The notes: a model not told the origin generated them from the letters alone. 64,000 nucleotides of DNA from Chryseobacterium sp. Leaf394 (GCF_001424105.1 NZ_LMQH01000011.1:2234184-2298183); one strand, 5' to 3'; numbered from the stretch's first letter, positions 25,086 to 34,035 are shown. Numbers and translations are program-made.

Positions 25086-26372
25086 TTAGAATAATTCTTT
25101 TCTGATGATGTTCTGACTTCTTTCAGGACCTACAGAAACAAGATAAACATTGATTCCCAGATACTTTTCGATAAACTCGATGTATTTCTGAGCTGTATCC
25201 GGAAGTTCGTCGTAGCTTCTCACTTTCGTCAAATCTTCATTCCAACCCGGTAAATCCTGATAAATTGGCTCGTAGTTGTATAATTTTTCTGTTGATGAAG
25301 TAAAATAATCGATGATTTTTCCGTCTTCAGTTTTGTAATGCGTAACGATTTTCAGGTTTTCAATTCCTGTAAGAACGTCTAATTTAGTGATTACCAAATT
25401 ATTGATTCCGTTAATCATACAGGCGTGCTTCAAAGAAACAAGGTCTAACCAACCTGTTCTTCTTGGTCTTCCTGTAGTCGCTCCGAATTCACCGCCAATC
25501 TGTCTGATGCTTTCACCCAACTCATTGTCCAGTTCAGAAGGGAAAGGTCCGTTTCCTACTCTTGTGCAATATGCTTTGGCAACACCAATCAAATTCTGAA
25601 GTGAAGTTGGCGGAACACCCGCTCCTGTACAAACTCCCCCGGTTGACGGAGAAGATGAAGTTACGTACGGATACGTTCCGAAGTCGATATCCAACATCAA
25701 AGCCTGAGCACCTTCAAACAATACGTTTTTACCGTCTCTGATGGCTTCGTTTAATTCCAGTTCAGTATCAACGATTCTGTCCTGAAGCTGTTTTCCGATT
25801 TCCAGATATTCGTTGTAGATTTCTTCAACGTCTAAAGTCGGTTTGTCGTAATATTTTTCGAAAAGAGAATTCTTTATTTTTAAGTTTTTCTCGATTTTGT
25901 CTCTTAAAATTTCAGGATTCAGAAGGTCGATCATTCTGATTCCTACTCTTGCGATTTTATCTTCGTAGCAAGGTCCGATTCCCTTTTTGGTGGTACCGAT
26001 CTGCGTTCCTCCGTGCTCTTCCTCACGGTAAGTATCCAAAAGAATGTGGTAAGGCATGATGACATGCGCTCTTCTGCTGATGAAAATGTGATCAGTTCTC
26101 AGGCCTTTGCTTTCGATCTGATTCACCTCCTTAATGAAAGATTTAGGATTTACCACTACACCGTTGGCAATGATACACTTCCCTTTGCACTGAAGAACTC
26201 CCGATGGAAGAAGGTGCAAAACAAATTTTTCATCGCCTACATAAACTGTGTGACCAGCATTGTCGCCCCCCTGGAAACGAACAACGTAATCAGATTTTGC
26301 CGATAAAACATCCGTGATTTTTCCTTTACCTTCATCTCCATACTGAAGACCTACAACTACGTAAGTTGACAT
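25086..26372 (-). CDS. purA: Adenylosuccinate synthetase
   Basis: PurA makes adenylosuccinate from IMP, aspartate and GTP in AMP synthesis. The 428-aa protein opens with the GTP loop GDEGKGK at 12-18 and carries FQGGDNAGHTV, GTTKKGIGPCYEDK, the EGAQALMLDIDFGTYPYVTSS segment and the C-terminal SVGPERSQNI. Length and motifs are complete. It is a single-gene unit with a full -33/-7 promoter and convergent with metQ. Confidence 0.97.
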   Translation of the reverse strand: MSTYVVVGLQYGDEGKGKITDVLSAKSDYVVRFQGGDNAGHTVYVGDEKFVLHLLPSGVLQCKGKCIIANGVVVNPKSFIKEVNQIESKGLRTDHIFISRRAHVIMPYHILLDTYREEEHGGTQIGTTKKGIGPCYEDKIARVGIRMIDLLNPEILRDKIEKNLKIKNSLFEKYYDKPTLDVEEIYNEYLEIGKQLQDRIVDTELELNEAIRDGKNVLFEGAQALMLDIDFGTYPYVTSSSPSTGGVCTGAGVPPTSLQNLIGVAKAYCTRVGNGPFPSELDNELGESIRQIGGEFGATTGRPRRTGWLDLVSLKHACMINGINNLVITKLDVLTGIENLKIVTHYKTEDGKIIDYFTSSTEKLYNYEPIYQDLPGWNEDLTKVRSYDELPDTAQKYIEFIEKYLGINVYLVSVGPERSQNIIRKELF

Positions 26373-26397
26373 ATTTTACTTTTATTTTAGATTCATG

Positions 26398-26429
26398 CAA
26401 AATTACTTTTAAAAAATTGGGTGGGCAAA
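26398..26429 (-). promoter_or_regulatory. Promoter of purA
   Basis: On the minus strand TTTG (26429-26426), a 20-base spacer and TAATTTTG (26405-26398) followed by C form a complete Bacteroidetes promoter, 25 bases before the ATG. Confidence 0.75.
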
Positions 26430-26522
26430 TTTGCGGTGGATTTTATTTTTGGGTGGGTGGAAATCATGTGTGTTCTCAAACTTAATTAATTGAATAATAT
26501 CTTCATTAAATAAATTTTGAGT

Positions 26523-26546
26523 ATATACCAATAATTGGTATATTTG
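26523..26546 (+). promoter_or_regulatory. Operator and promoter of the ParDE pair
   Basis: ATATACCAAT (26523-26532) is repeated in reverse as ATTGGTATAT (26534-26543) with one base between. The right arm overlaps the -7 box TATATTTG (26539-26546). Binding of the antitoxin or the complex would cover the promoter, the usual autorepression of such pairs. The leader is only about 10 bases. Confidence 0.75.
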
Positions 26547-26560
26547 ATTAAAAATTATTA

Positions 26561-26809
26561 ATGGCAAAAAACACATCAATATTATTAGGCGATTATTTTG
26601 ACAATTTTATCAGTCAACAGATTAAATCTGGAAAGTTTTCTTCCGCCAGCGAAGTGGTGAGAACAGCATTAAGAATGTTTGAGTACGAAGAATCTAAAAA
26701 ATCTGAATTAGTTAACGAATTAAAAAAAGGTGAAAAATCTGGATTTGTAGAAAATTTTGACCGTAAAGATTTTTTAAAAAAAATGCATCAAAAACATTCT
26801 GCTGAATAA
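26561..26809 (+). CDS. parD: ParD-family antitoxin
   Basis: The 82-aa protein has the ParD/CopG-type ribbon-helix-helix N-terminus, with LLGDYFDNFISQQIKSGKFSSASEVVRTALRMFE as strand, helix and helix. The charged C-terminal tail (about residues 50-82) would fold on the toxin. It should bind the palindrome in its own promoter. Its last base is shared with the ATG of the toxin gene (TAATG overlap), so the two are translated together. Confidence 0.9.
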   Translation: MAKNTSILLGDYFDNFISQQIKSGKFSSASEVVRTALRMFEYEESKKSELVNELKKGEKSGFVENFDRKDFLKKMHQKHSAE

Positions 26810-27108
26810 TGAAATACAGAATAAGCACAGAAGCATCAATCGATTTAGAAAAAATTTGGCTGTACACTTTTGAGACTTGGTCAACTGAACAAGCTGATTA
26901 TTATTTTGATTTGATTATGAATGAAATTGAATACTTATCTGAAAATCCAAAATCAGGTAAAGATTACAGTAACATCAGAAAAGGATATTTCAGATCAAGA
27001 GTAAAATCACATTTTATATTTTACAGAATCAATATTAAAAATGAAGAAATTGAAATCATTAGGATTCTTCATCAGCAAATGGATATTTCGTCGAGATTGG
27101 ATGAATAA
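26809..27108 (+). CDS. parE: ParE-family toxin (RelE/ParE superfamily)
   Basis: The 99-aa basic protein has the RelE/ParE fold pattern. MKYRISTEASIDLEKIWLYTFETWSTEQADYYFDLIMNEIEYL is followed by NPKSGKDYSNIRKGYFRSRVKSHFIFYRI and IEIIRILHQQMD. The final RILHQxMD is the usual ParE end. Classical ParE poisons DNA gyrase, while RelE cuts mRNA. The sequence is ParE-like, but target is inference. It is paired with the antitoxin and closed by a palindromic terminator. Confidence 0.9.
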   Translation: MKYRISTEASIDLEKIWLYTFETWSTEQADYYFDLIMNEIEYLSENPKSGKDYSNIRKGYFRSRVKSHFIFYRINIKNEEIEIIRILHQQMDISSRLDE

Positions 27109-27113
27109 AACTA

Positions 27114-27146
27114 AAACCTAACGGGTTTTATAAACCCGTTAGGTTT
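27114..27146. terminator. Palindromic terminator after parDE
   Basis: AAACCTAACGGGTTT (27114-27128) and its exact reverse complement (27132-27146) form a 15-bp stem with a 3-base loop. The stem lies between two convergent genes. A downstream T run is weak on both strands, so folding is certain and termination probable. Confidence 0.8.
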
Positions 27147-27153
27147 GCGACTC

Positions 27154-28749
27154 TTAATTCTCAATCAAAAAAACCTTACTCATCACATTAATCTCTTCCA
27201 AAAAAACTTCATCATGCGAAATCACCACCAAAGTCCCATGATAATCCTTAATAGAATTCGTCAGGATTTCCACATTTTGAAGGTCTAAATTATTCGTAGG
27301 TTCATCGAGAATAATTATATCAGGAGCTTTATTGCTGATGGAAAGTCCGCAAAGCAGAAGTCGCAGCCTTTCTCCTCCGCTCAAGACATCACACTTTTTG
27401 TCCCAATTTTCTTTTCCGAATAAAAATCTTGACAGTAAAGTTCTCACTTCAGATTCCGGCATTGCATTGTCGTTGAACTGTTGGGCAAAATCATAAACCG
27501 TCGCATTTCTGTCAATCAGAGAATATTCCTGATCTATATAAATAGTCTGAAAATCTGTTTTAGAAATTTTCCCGACAGAAGGTTGCAAATCTCCCAACAA
27601 GAGCCTGATCAAAGTGGTTTTCCCAGAACCGTTCGAACCTTTAATCAAAATTCTGTCACCACTTCGGAATTCAAAATTGAGATTTTCTTTCCAAAGATTT
27701 TCTTCATCATATTTAAAATTAATTTCCTCCGCCGAAATCAAAATTTTTCCCGAATGCAGATTGGAATCATTAAAATTTACTTTCATCTGATCCGCATTTC
27801 TCACCGACGAACGCAAATCCCGCAAGTCACCCGAAATATCATTAATTTTCTCGGCATGAATTGATTTTAATTTTGAAGAATTTTTCTCAGCATTATTCCG
27901 CAGCGTGTTCATCATAATTCTCGCCACACCCGATTTTTCCTGCTTTCCTTTTCCCCGTGCATCAAGCTTTTGCTTTCGTTCCAGTGTTTCCCTTTCCTTT
28001 TCTCTGGCTTTTTTCAGTGCCCGTTCTTTCGAATGAATATCATTTTGGAGCGCTTCATTTTCGATTTCTTTCTGTTCGGCATAAAAATCATAAGTTCCAC
28101 CGTATGTCGAAATTCCCTGATTGCTCAGTTCAAATATCGTATCTACTAAATTCAGCAAGGCTCGGTCATGACTTACAATCACAACTGTTGAATTGGTTTT
28201 TTCGATAAAATCGTACAGCAAATTCCGTCCTTCCAAATCGAGATGATTGGTCGGTTCGTCGAGTAAAATAATTTCAGGCTGATTGATTTGAATTCCGGCA
28301 AGAAAAACCTTTGTTTTCTGTCCGCCACTCAGACTTTCCAAGGTTTGATTTAAATCTAAATTTTCTAATTTCCAATGCTGTAAAGCAATCTGACATCGTT
28401 CTTCAATGTCCCAGTCGTCATTTAAAATTTCAAAATAAATTTCATCCACTTCGCCACTCGTGATTTTTTGAAGAGCTTCTAATTTTTTGTCAATTTTTAG
28501 ACATTGCGCAATCGTCAGGTCATTAAAATTTCCAAACATCTGCGGAACATAAAAAAAATCTCCCTGAATATTGATGTTCCCTTCCAAAGGTTCAATTTCA
28601 TGAGCCATGATTTTCAGCAAAGTCGATTTTCCCGTGCCGTTGCTGCCGACCAAAGCAGATTTTGAGTGAGTAGGCATCGTTAAGTTAATAGAATTGAAAA
28701 GCAGATTTCCCGCAGGAAACCCAAAGGATATATGGTGTAGAAAAAGCAT
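27154..28749 (-). CDS. ABC-F family ATPase (ribosome-acting type)
   Basis: The 531-aa protein has two ABC domains and no membrane part. Walker A motifs are GSNGTGKST near residue 35 and GSNGSGKTT near 363. Signatures are LSGGQKTKV and LSGGERLRL. Walker B motifs are IILLDEPTNHLD and IIILDEPTNNLD. A linker of about 80 charged residues (SKERALKKAREKERETLERKQKLDARGKGKQEKSG) corresponds to the P-site tRNA interaction motif. ABC-F proteins act on the ribosome as translation factors or give resistance to 50S antibiotics. The subtype here is not clear from sequence alone. Single gene, convergent with parE. Confidence 0.92.
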   Translation of the reverse strand: MLFLHHISFGFPAGNLLFNSINLTMPTHSKSALVGSNGTGKSTLLKIMAHEIEPLEGNINIQGDFFYVPQMFGNFNDLTIAQCLKIDKKLEALQKITSGEVDEIYFEILNDDWDIEERCQIALQHWKLENLDLNQTLESLSGGQKTKVFLAGIQINQPEIILLDEPTNHLDLEGRNLLYDFIEKTNSTVVIVSHDRALLNLVDTIFELSNQGISTYGGTYDFYAEQKEIENEALQNDIHSKERALKKAREKERETLERKQKLDARGKGKQEKSGVARIMMNTLRNNAEKNSSKLKSIHAEKINDISGDLRDLRSSVRNADQMKVNFNDSNLHSGKILISAEEINFKYDEENLWKENLNFEFRSGDRILIKGSNGSGKTTLIRLLLGDLQPSVGKISKTDFQTIYIDQEYSLIDRNATVYDFAQQFNDNAMPESEVRTLLSRFLFGKENWDKKCDVLSGGERLRLLLCGLSISNKAPDIIILDEPTNNLDLQNVEILTNSIKDYHGTLVVISHDEVFLEEINVMSKVFLIEN

Positions 28750-29314
28750 AATTTCTTTATTTAATTAAGGTTGAACTTCAATAACTTTTATGTTACTGTT
28801 GATTAAATCTGAAAGAAATTAAATTCTACATGTCTGAGGTTTTGGGGTTTGTGAGTTGCAAAGATAAAGATTTTTATTTTTTGAAGCTGATTCCCGCTTT
28901 CCGTTACAATCTTTTTTTTCAAAAAAGGATTTTCTCTTCAATCGGGGCTAAAGATTTTGTCGGGATTTAAATTGAACACTTCTTATCACCACTGCAAATG
29001 ATTACCTATTGATGTCATCCCGTCAGATCCAGATACAAACTTTCCCTACTCTATCTTAAAACTTTGTTTATATCCCTACGGGATGACAGGTGGTGTGGAA
29101 AATATTGTGGTCATACTGAAGAAAATAAATTTTATTACTCTCCTTCTTTACATTCAGAATGACAGGAATTGTATTATTTATGAAAATATTCGTGATAATT
29201 TGTGTTTAAATTATTTCAGAATACAGTTTTCACAACCTTATTATTAAATCAGCAATAAAAACACCAAAACATTTTCATCAAAAATCCGTAACTTTGCCGC
29301 CTACTAAAAATTTT
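28750..29314. other. Intergenic region with decayed repeats and the hpt promoter
   Basis: This 565-base gap holds a degenerate phrase around CCCGCTTTCCGTTACAATC (28892-28910) and ATCGGGGCTA, probably remnants of dispersed elements. It also has an inverted repeat TGTCATCCCGT (29013-29023) with ACGGGATGACA (29078-29088), 54 bases apart. The hpt -7 box TAACTTTG (29289-29296) followed by C is at the right end. No gene is present. Confidence 0.6.
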
Positions 29315-29869
29315 ATGGAAAGTATTCAAGTTCACGACAAAACTTTTGTGCCTTATTTAGAGGATGCCGAGATTCAGGAGATTGTAAAAGCTACCGCTCT
29401 GAAAATTTATGAAGATTATAAGGATGAAGTTCCTGTTTTCATTGGTGTTTTGAATGGCGTAATCATGTTTTTTTCTGATCTTTTAAAACATTATCCGGGA
29501 GAATGCGAAATTGCATTTATCCAGATGAGCTCGTACGCAGGTACAGAATCTACCGGAATCGTTTACCAGAAAATGGAGCTGACGAAAGACGTTAAAGACC
29601 GTCACATCATCTTAGTAGAAGATATTGTAGACACAGGAAACACAGTTGAAAGTTTATTTAAGTATTTCAACGAAACACAACGTCCGAAGTCTGTAAAAAT
29701 CGCTTCATTCCTTTTAAAGCCTGAAGTGTATAAGAAAGATTTCAAACTTGATTATATCGGAAAAGAAATTCCTAACAAATTTGTTTTGGGTTACGGCCTT
29801 GATTATGATGAATTGGGAAGAAATTTACCCAACTTATATCAACTGGCTGACGGACAAATCAACCATTAA
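29315..29869 (+). CDS. hpt: Hypoxanthine phosphoribosyltransferase
   Basis: The enzyme salvages hypoxanthine and guanine to IMP and GMP using PRPP. I chose ATG 29315 because the promoter box TAACTTTG (29289-29296) overlaps the upstream in-frame TTG. The 184-aa protein carries the PRPP-binding motif HIILVEDIVDTGNTVESL, a lysine-rich segment before it and GYGLDYDELGRNLPNL near the end, all typical. No overlap with neighbours. adk follows after 144 bases of repeat-rich DNA. Confidence 0.93.
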   Translation: MESIQVHDKTFVPYLEDAEIQEIVKATALKIYEDYKDEVPVFIGVLNGVIMFFSDLLKHYPGECEIAFIQMSSYAGTESTGIVYQKMELTKDVKDRHIILVEDIVDTGNTVESLFKYFNETQRPKSVKIASFLLKPEVYKKDFKLDYIGKEIPNKFVLGYGLDYDELGRNLPNLYQLADGQINH

Positions 29870-29871
29870 CG

Positions 29872-30002
29872 GCTGTTGGCTTTTAGCAGATAGCTTTTAG
29901 CCTTAATTTAGAAAAATAGAAAGAAATAAATTTTAATAATAACTAAAAATAGCTGAAAGCAAAAAGCAAACCGCCAAAAGCCAATTGCCAGCTGCCAACA
30001 GC
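29872..30002. repeat. Inverted and direct repeats between hpt and adk
   Basis: GCTGTTGGC at 29872-29880 is mirrored by GCCAACAGC at 29994-30002. Between them are repeated short phrases such as GGCTTTTAGC, GCTTTTAGCC, GCTGAAAGC and GCCAAAAGCC. The whole spacer can fold back on itself. No gene. Confidence 0.7.
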
Positions 30003-30013
30003 AAAACCACATT

Positions 30014-30592
30014 ATGATAAACATTGTTCTGTTTGGCCCTCCGGGAAGTGGAAAAGGTACACAAGCTCAAAACTTAATCGAAAAATTCAATTTAAAGCAA
30101 ATCTCAACGGGTGATCTTTTCAGATTCAATATGAAAAATGATACCGAACTTGGGAAACTGGCTAAATCGTACATCGATAAAGGAGAATTGGTTCCGGATC
30201 AGGTAACAACAGATATGCTGATTGACGAGATCAGAAAACCGACCGATGCTTCAGGATTTATTTTCGACGGTTATCCAAGAACTGCAGTTCAGACAGAAGC
30301 TTTGGAAAAGATTGTAAAAGAAGAACTGAATGATGAGATCGATATATGTCTTTCTCTGGTTGTGGCAGACGATATTTTACTGGAAAGACTTTTGAAAAGA
30401 GGCGAAACCAGCGGAAGAACCGACGACAGCAATGCAGAAATCATCGGAAGCAGAATCAAAGAATATTACGCAAAAACTGCAGAAGTTGCAGAATTATATA
30501 AGCAGCAGGGCAAATACGTTGAGATCAACGGTGTAGGAGAAATCAGTGAGATCTCTGAAATGCTTTTTGCTGAAGTAGAAAAAATAAAATAA
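30014..30592 (+). CDS. adk: Adenylate kinase
   Basis: Adk interconverts ATP, ADP and AMP. The 192-aa protein begins with P-loop GPPGSGKGT (8-16). It has GDLFRFN and the NMP-binding DGYPRTAVQTEAL. The lid is short (RGETSGRTDDSN), without the zinc-type insertion, as expected for Bacteroidetes short-lid adenylate kinases. The start ATG is well spaced from the repeat. It is followed by 71 bases of simple repeat and then obgE, so the two may be cotranscribed. Confidence 0.96.
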   Translation: MINIVLFGPPGSGKGTQAQNLIEKFNLKQISTGDLFRFNMKNDTELGKLAKSYIDKGELVPDQVTTDMLIDEIRKPTDASGFIFDGYPRTAVQTEALEKIVKEELNDEIDICLSLVVADDILLERLLKRGETSGRTDDSNAEIIGSRIKEYYAKTAEVAELYKQQGKYVEINGVGEISEISEMLFAEVEKIK

Positions 30593-30599
30593 TAATTTG

Positions 30600-30660
30600 A
30601 GATTTGAAGTTTGAGATTCGAGATTGAATTTCAAACTTCAAATTTTCAATTTCAAATTGA
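30600..30660. repeat. Simple repeat TTTGAAGTTTGAGA / TTTCAAACTTCAAA between adk and obgE
   Basis: The left half has GAGATTTGAAGTTTGAGATTCGAGATTGAA. The right half has the complementary phrase TTTCAAACTTCAAATTTTCAATTTC, so the spacer can form an extended hairpin. It ends just before the obgE ATG. Confidence 0.7.
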
Positions 30661-30663
30661 AGC

Positions 30664-31647
30664 ATGAGCAATTTTGTAGATTACGTAAAAATCCATTGTA
30701 AAAGCGGTCACGGTGGTGCAGGTTCTGCCCATCTCCGCCGTGAAAAATATATTCCCAAAGGTGGTCCTGACGGTGGTGACGGAGGTCGCGGCGGTCACGT
30801 GATCATGAGAGGAAATGCACACGAATGGACTTTACTTCCGCTTCGTTATACGCGTCACGTAAAAGCGGAGCGCGGACAGAACGGAGCCAAAAACCAGCTC
30901 ACAGGAGCCTTCGGAGAAGATGTTTACATCGATGTTCCCATTGGAACCATTGCTAAAAACGAAGATGGTGAAGTTGTAGGGGAAATCCTGGAAGACGGTC
31001 AGGAAATCATCCTGATGGAAGGCGGAAAAGGTGGACGGGGAAATGAATTTTTCAAATCTTCTACCAACCAGACACCCCGTTTTGCCCAGCCGGGAATGGA
31101 CGGACAGGAAGGATACATCGTTTTCGAACTTAAAATCCTTGCCGATGTTGGTTTGGTAGGTTTCCCAAATGCCGGAAAATCTACACTTTTGGCCTCTGTT
31201 TCTGCTGCAAAACCGAAAATTGCCAATTACGCTTTCACCACATTGACTCCCAACTTAGGAATTGTAGATTACAGAAATTACAAGTCTTTTGTGATGGCTG
31301 ATATTCCGGGAATTATTGAAGGTGCCGCAGAAGGTAAAGGTTTAGGACACAGATTCCTGAGACATATCGAAAGAAATTCTATCTTACTGTTTTTGATTCC
31401 TGCAGATTCTGAACAGCATTTTCAGGAGTTTAAAATTCTTGAAAATGAACTGAAGGAATACAATCCTGAACTTTTAGATAAAGATTTCATCATTTCTGTT
31501 TCAAAAGCAGATCTCTTGGATGATGAACTGAGAAAAGAAATTTCAGCAGAATTTCCCGAAAACAGGCAACCTCTGTTTTTCTCGGGTGTCACCGGTGAAG
31601 GCCTCATCGAACTGAAGGATGCCATCTGGAAACAACTTCACGGATAA
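30664..31647 (+). CDS. obgE: GTPase Obg/CgtA
   Basis: Obg is an essential GTPase that works in large-subunit assembly and stress control. The N-terminal Obg domain (residues 1-155) is glycine-rich ([30 protein letters not shown]). The G domain has G1 GFPNAGKST (166-174), G3 DIPG (213-216) and G4 SKAD instead of the usual NKxD (a common variation). The C-terminal OCT domain is absent. At 327 aa this is a short Obg, as is normal in Bacteroidetes. A strong terminator follows 6 bases after the stop. Confidence 0.96.
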   Translation: MSNFVDYVKIHCKSGHGGAGSAHLRREKYIPKGGPDGGDGGRGGHVIMRGNAHEWTLLPLRYTRHVKAERGQNGAKNQLTGAFGEDVYIDVPIGTIAKNEDGEVVGEILEDGQEIILMEGGKGGRGNEFFKSSTNQTPRFAQPGMDGQEGYIVFELKILADVGLVGFPNAGKSTLLASVSAAKPKIANYAFTTLTPNLGIVDYRNYKSFVMADIPGIIEGAAEGKGLGHRFLRHIERNSILLFLIPADSEQHFQEFKILENELKEYNPELLDKDFIISVSKADLLDDELRKEISAEFPENRQPLFFSGVTGEGLIELKDAIWKQLHG

Positions 31648-31653
31648 AATAAT

Positions 31654-31686
31654 AATTGTGCTGTAAATTCTCTTTACAGCACAATT
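31654..31686 (+). terminator. Terminator of obgE
   Basis: AATTGTGCTGTAAA (31654-31667) pairs with TTTACAGCACAATT (31673-31686), loop TTCTC, followed by T-rich sequence. A 14-bp perfect stem. Confidence 0.85.
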
Positions 31687-31729
31687 TCTTTAAAGGATCT
31701 CCGTTAGATTTAAAATTAAACTAAAAAAA

Positions 31730-32374
31730 ATGACTAAGAATTTTTTTTTGACCTTATCGGTCACAATTTCGGGACTTATGAGTGCTCAGGAATCAGCATC
31801 AACACCGGATTTCGACAAAAAATTTAAATTTGGAGTGAAAGCGGGTTATTCGTTATCAAACATGAAAATATTCGATGACAAACTCGATTCCAAGTCTTAT
31901 TTCTATGCAGGATTTGTTGCGGAAAAACCAGTTTCATCAAACGTAAGCATTCAGGCTGAAGCTTTGTACACACAGATTGGTGGTACAGATTCTCTTCCTC
32001 TCGTACAGCTCGTCGGCAACGAAATCGTTGAGATGGGAAACGTAGATTTTAATTATCAATTTACTCAGATTCAGATTCCAGTTTCGGTTAAATATTATTT
32101 TGTCCCGAGATTTTCAGCTTCGGCAGGAATGAATTTTGGCATTAATCTTTCTGAAAAAATGAAAACCGATGTAATTGTAAACGGTACAGATTCTCAGGAT
32201 CTGGTTGACTATAAAACGCTGAATCTTTTCCCTTTTTTAGGTGCAGAGTATAAAATAACTGATCAGTTTTTTATTGACGCAAGATACAGTTTCAACTTTT
32301 TTGATACTCACAGGAAAGGTTTTGAAACAAAAATTGGTTTTCTGCAGGCCGGTGTAGGTTACAGATTTAATTAA
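31730..32374 (+). CDS. Outer-membrane beta-barrel protein (porin family)
   Basis: A signal peptide (FFLTLSVTISGLMSAQ) precedes a 195-residue barrel of the OMP_b-brl_2 type. FKFGVKAGYSLSNMKIFDD is at the start, then GFVAEKPVSSNVSIQAEALYTQIGG, IQIPVSVKYYFVPRFSASAGMNFG and a final strand ending VGYRFN, with C-terminal aromatic residues as required for Bam-dependent insertion. No defined cargo. It is a single-gene unit convergent with the methyltransferase gene. Confidence 0.85.
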   Translation: MTKNFFLTLSVTISGLMSAQESASTPDFDKKFKFGVKAGYSLSNMKIFDDKLDSKSYFYAGFVAEKPVSSNVSIQAEALYTQIGGTDSLPLVQLVGNEIVEMGNVDFNYQFTQIQIPVSVKYYFVPRFSASAGMNFGINLSEKMKTDVIVNGTDSQDLVDYKTLNLFPFLGAEYKITDQFFIDARYSFNFFDTHRKGFETKIGFLQAGVGYRFN

Positions 32375-32381
32375 AATATTG

Positions 32382-32409
32382 AAAAGAGAAGCTGAAAAGT
32401 TTCTCTTTT
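32382..32409. terminator. Terminator between the barrel and methyltransferase genes
   Basis: AAAAGAGAA (32382-32390) pairs with TTCTCTTTT (32401-32409), followed by a T run on the plus strand. It ends inside the last codons of the minus-strand gene. Confidence 0.7.
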
Positions 32410-33160
32410 ATTTTTTGCAGACAATTACCACTTCATTTTTTGAAAAACCCTGATAGATATCTTCTTCAAAAATCTGAACATTGGTTTTGAAACCTGCACC
32501 ATTTAATCGTTTTTCAAGTCCCGAAACTGAATAAATTCTTACGTGATCGTCCTGTCCGAAATACTTTAACCTGTCCTGAGGCGTTGTTTTACTGTAATCT
32601 TCATAGATTTCTCCATTTTTAAAAGGCGTTTGAATGAGAATGTGACCGTCTTTTTTCAAGACTCTGTACAGTTCTTTCATTGCAATTTCATCTTTTACAA
32701 TATGCTCTAAAATATGATAGCAGACAATCAGATCAAAAGTGTTTTCTTTCACGTCTATTTTTGTGATGTCAAAACGGTAGTCAGACAAAAATTCATTTTC
32801 AAAATCAGTTGGAAAATAAGAAATATCTTTTCTTTTTTTCCATTTTTTGTACAGCATTCTTGAAGGTGAAAAATCAAGAAAAGCAGAATTTGGTTTTAAA
32901 TAATGAGTTTCCAGAAGAAGATTAAGTCTTCTTGTTCTTGGTAAGCTTCCGCAAACCGGACAGATTAAATCACCATTTTCCAGTTTTACAAATTGTTTCA
33001 AATTCGTCTGGCAGATATTACAAATGTGATTTTCCCCCTGATAAAAAGGTTTTAATAATTTCCGAAACTGATCTTCATTTTTAATCAGAATTTCTTTGGG
33101 AATAATATTTTTAACAATTGATTTAAGAAAATTGTACATACTGCTTTTATCAGACTTCAA
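32408..33160 (-). CDS. Class I SAM-dependent methyltransferase with zinc ribbon
   Basis: The N-terminal part (residues about 40-75) has two CxxC pairs in CNICQTNL and CPVCGSLPRTRR, a zinc ribbon usual in Bacteroidetes methyltransferases of cell-surface loci. The methyltransferase part has FLDFSPSRML (motif I-like), DITKIDVKENTFDLIVCYHILEHI and LKKDGHILIQTPF. The ATG at 33139 (MYNFL) is an alternative start. The substrate is unknown; polysaccharide or small-molecule methylation are options. It is divergent from the DUF6438 gene by about 190 bases. A conserved fold, uncertain role. Confidence 0.85.
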   Translation of the reverse strand: MKSDKSSMYNFLKSIVKNIIPKEILIKNEDQFRKLLKPFYQGENHICNICQTNLKQFVKLENGDLICPVCGSLPRTRRLNLLLETHYLKPNSAFLDFSPSRMLYKKWKKRKDISYFPTDFENEFLSDYRFDITKIDVKENTFDLIVCYHILEHIVKDEIAMKELYRVLKKDGHILIQTPFKNGEIYEDYSKTTPQDRLKYFGQDDHVRIYSVSGLEKRLNGAGFKTNVQIFEEDIYQGFSKNEVVIVCKK

Positions 33161-33350
33161 AATAACAAAAATTTAGAGAAAAACTGGTGGCTTTACATTC
33201 AAAATTCTTTCAGATATTTCATTGGAATACTTATTGTACAACCCGACACAACATTTAAAAATTATTGAACCGCCAAAAGTTGATTGATAACAAAAATCAA
33301 TATTCATGGGCGTTTACATATCATTTATTACTAAAATTAAAAACTTAAAT

Positions 33351-33839
33351 ATGAAATATTTTTTGGCAATCTTAGCCTCCGTCCTTCTGTTCTCATGTGC
33401 TTCGCAAAAAACAGGTTCAAAATATTCTCAGATCGAATACGAGGCCGGACCGTGCTTTGGCTCTTGTCCGATGTTTAAAATCACTATAAATCCTGACAGA
33501 ACTGCGGTTTTTGAAGCCGAACATTTTAATTTTTCCAAAGGTTTCAACAAAAGCGACTTTGACAAACCGAGAGAAGGAACTTTTAAAGGAACCATCAAAG
33601 AAGAAGACTATAAAAAACTGACCGCCTTAATCGATGGTCTGAATGTGAAGTCAATGAATGATAAATACGGTAGCAGAAATATTACTGACATGGCAACCTC
33701 TTATTTAAGAATTAAATTTGCTGACGGAACTTCAAAAGAAGTTGAAGACTACGGCAAAAAAGGAACAGAAAAACTGGTAGAAGTTTACAAATTTTTTGAA
33801 GACCTGAGAACTAATCAGGACTGGAAAAAAGTAGAATAA
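33351..33839 (+). CDS. DUF6438 lipoprotein
   Basis: I chose ATG 33351 (MKYFLAILASVLLFSCAS), which gives a clean lipoprotein signal with lipobox LFSC. Upstream in-frame codons add no signal. The mature domain carries the signature GPCFGSCPMFKITI and FADGTSKEVEDYG, the DUF6438 pattern. Two cysteines in CFGSC are conserved in the family and may form a disulfide in the periplasm. Function unknown. It is a single-gene unit before the DEAD-box helicase promoter. Confidence 0.85.
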   Translation: MKYFLAILASVLLFSCASQKTGSKYSQIEYEAGPCFGSCPMFKITINPDRTAVFEAEHFNFSKGFNKSDFDKPREGTFKGTIKEEDYKKLTALIDGLNVKSMNDKYGSRNITDMATSYLRIKFADGTSKEVEDYGKKGTEKLVEVYKFFEDLRTNQDWKKVE

Positions 33840-33868
33840 TTGTCTTAAAATAATTTAAACTATCTTTG
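33840..33868 (+). promoter_or_regulatory. Promoter of the first DEAD-box helicase
   Basis: TTG (33840-33842) and TATCTTTG followed by C (33861-33868) are 18 bases apart. The transcript would have a leader of about 135 bases that holds a small reading frame. Confidence 0.65.
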
Positions 33869-33903
33869 CAGTATATTTCGCGGCATTCTCAGCCAAATAG
33901 TAA

Positions 33904-34035
33904 ATGATTTTACTTAAAAACTCTGTTAAAAATCCTTTAGCAGATCTGCTTAAAAATGATGAAGTATACTGCTTCGACCGCATTATTTTAATACGCAATA
34001 AATATTTTGTTATTCACAGACTTAAAACTCATTAA
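33904..34035 (+). CDS. Possible 43-aa upstream reading frame overlapping the helicase start
   Basis: A 43-codon frame starts at ATG 33904 ([20 protein letters not shown]) and stops at 34035, in a different frame from the helicase. It overlaps the first nine codons of the helicase, whose own start is a weak TTG. Translation of this frame could therefore influence helicase translation. No homology recognised. It could also be chance. Confidence 0.35.
   Translation: MILLKNSVKNPLADLLKNDEVYCFDRIILIRNKYFVIHRLKTH

Noticed and set aside
28750..29314. Gene in the 565-base gap before hpt
   Set aside because: Frames are short and interrupted. The content is repeat remnants, an inverted repeat and a promoter.
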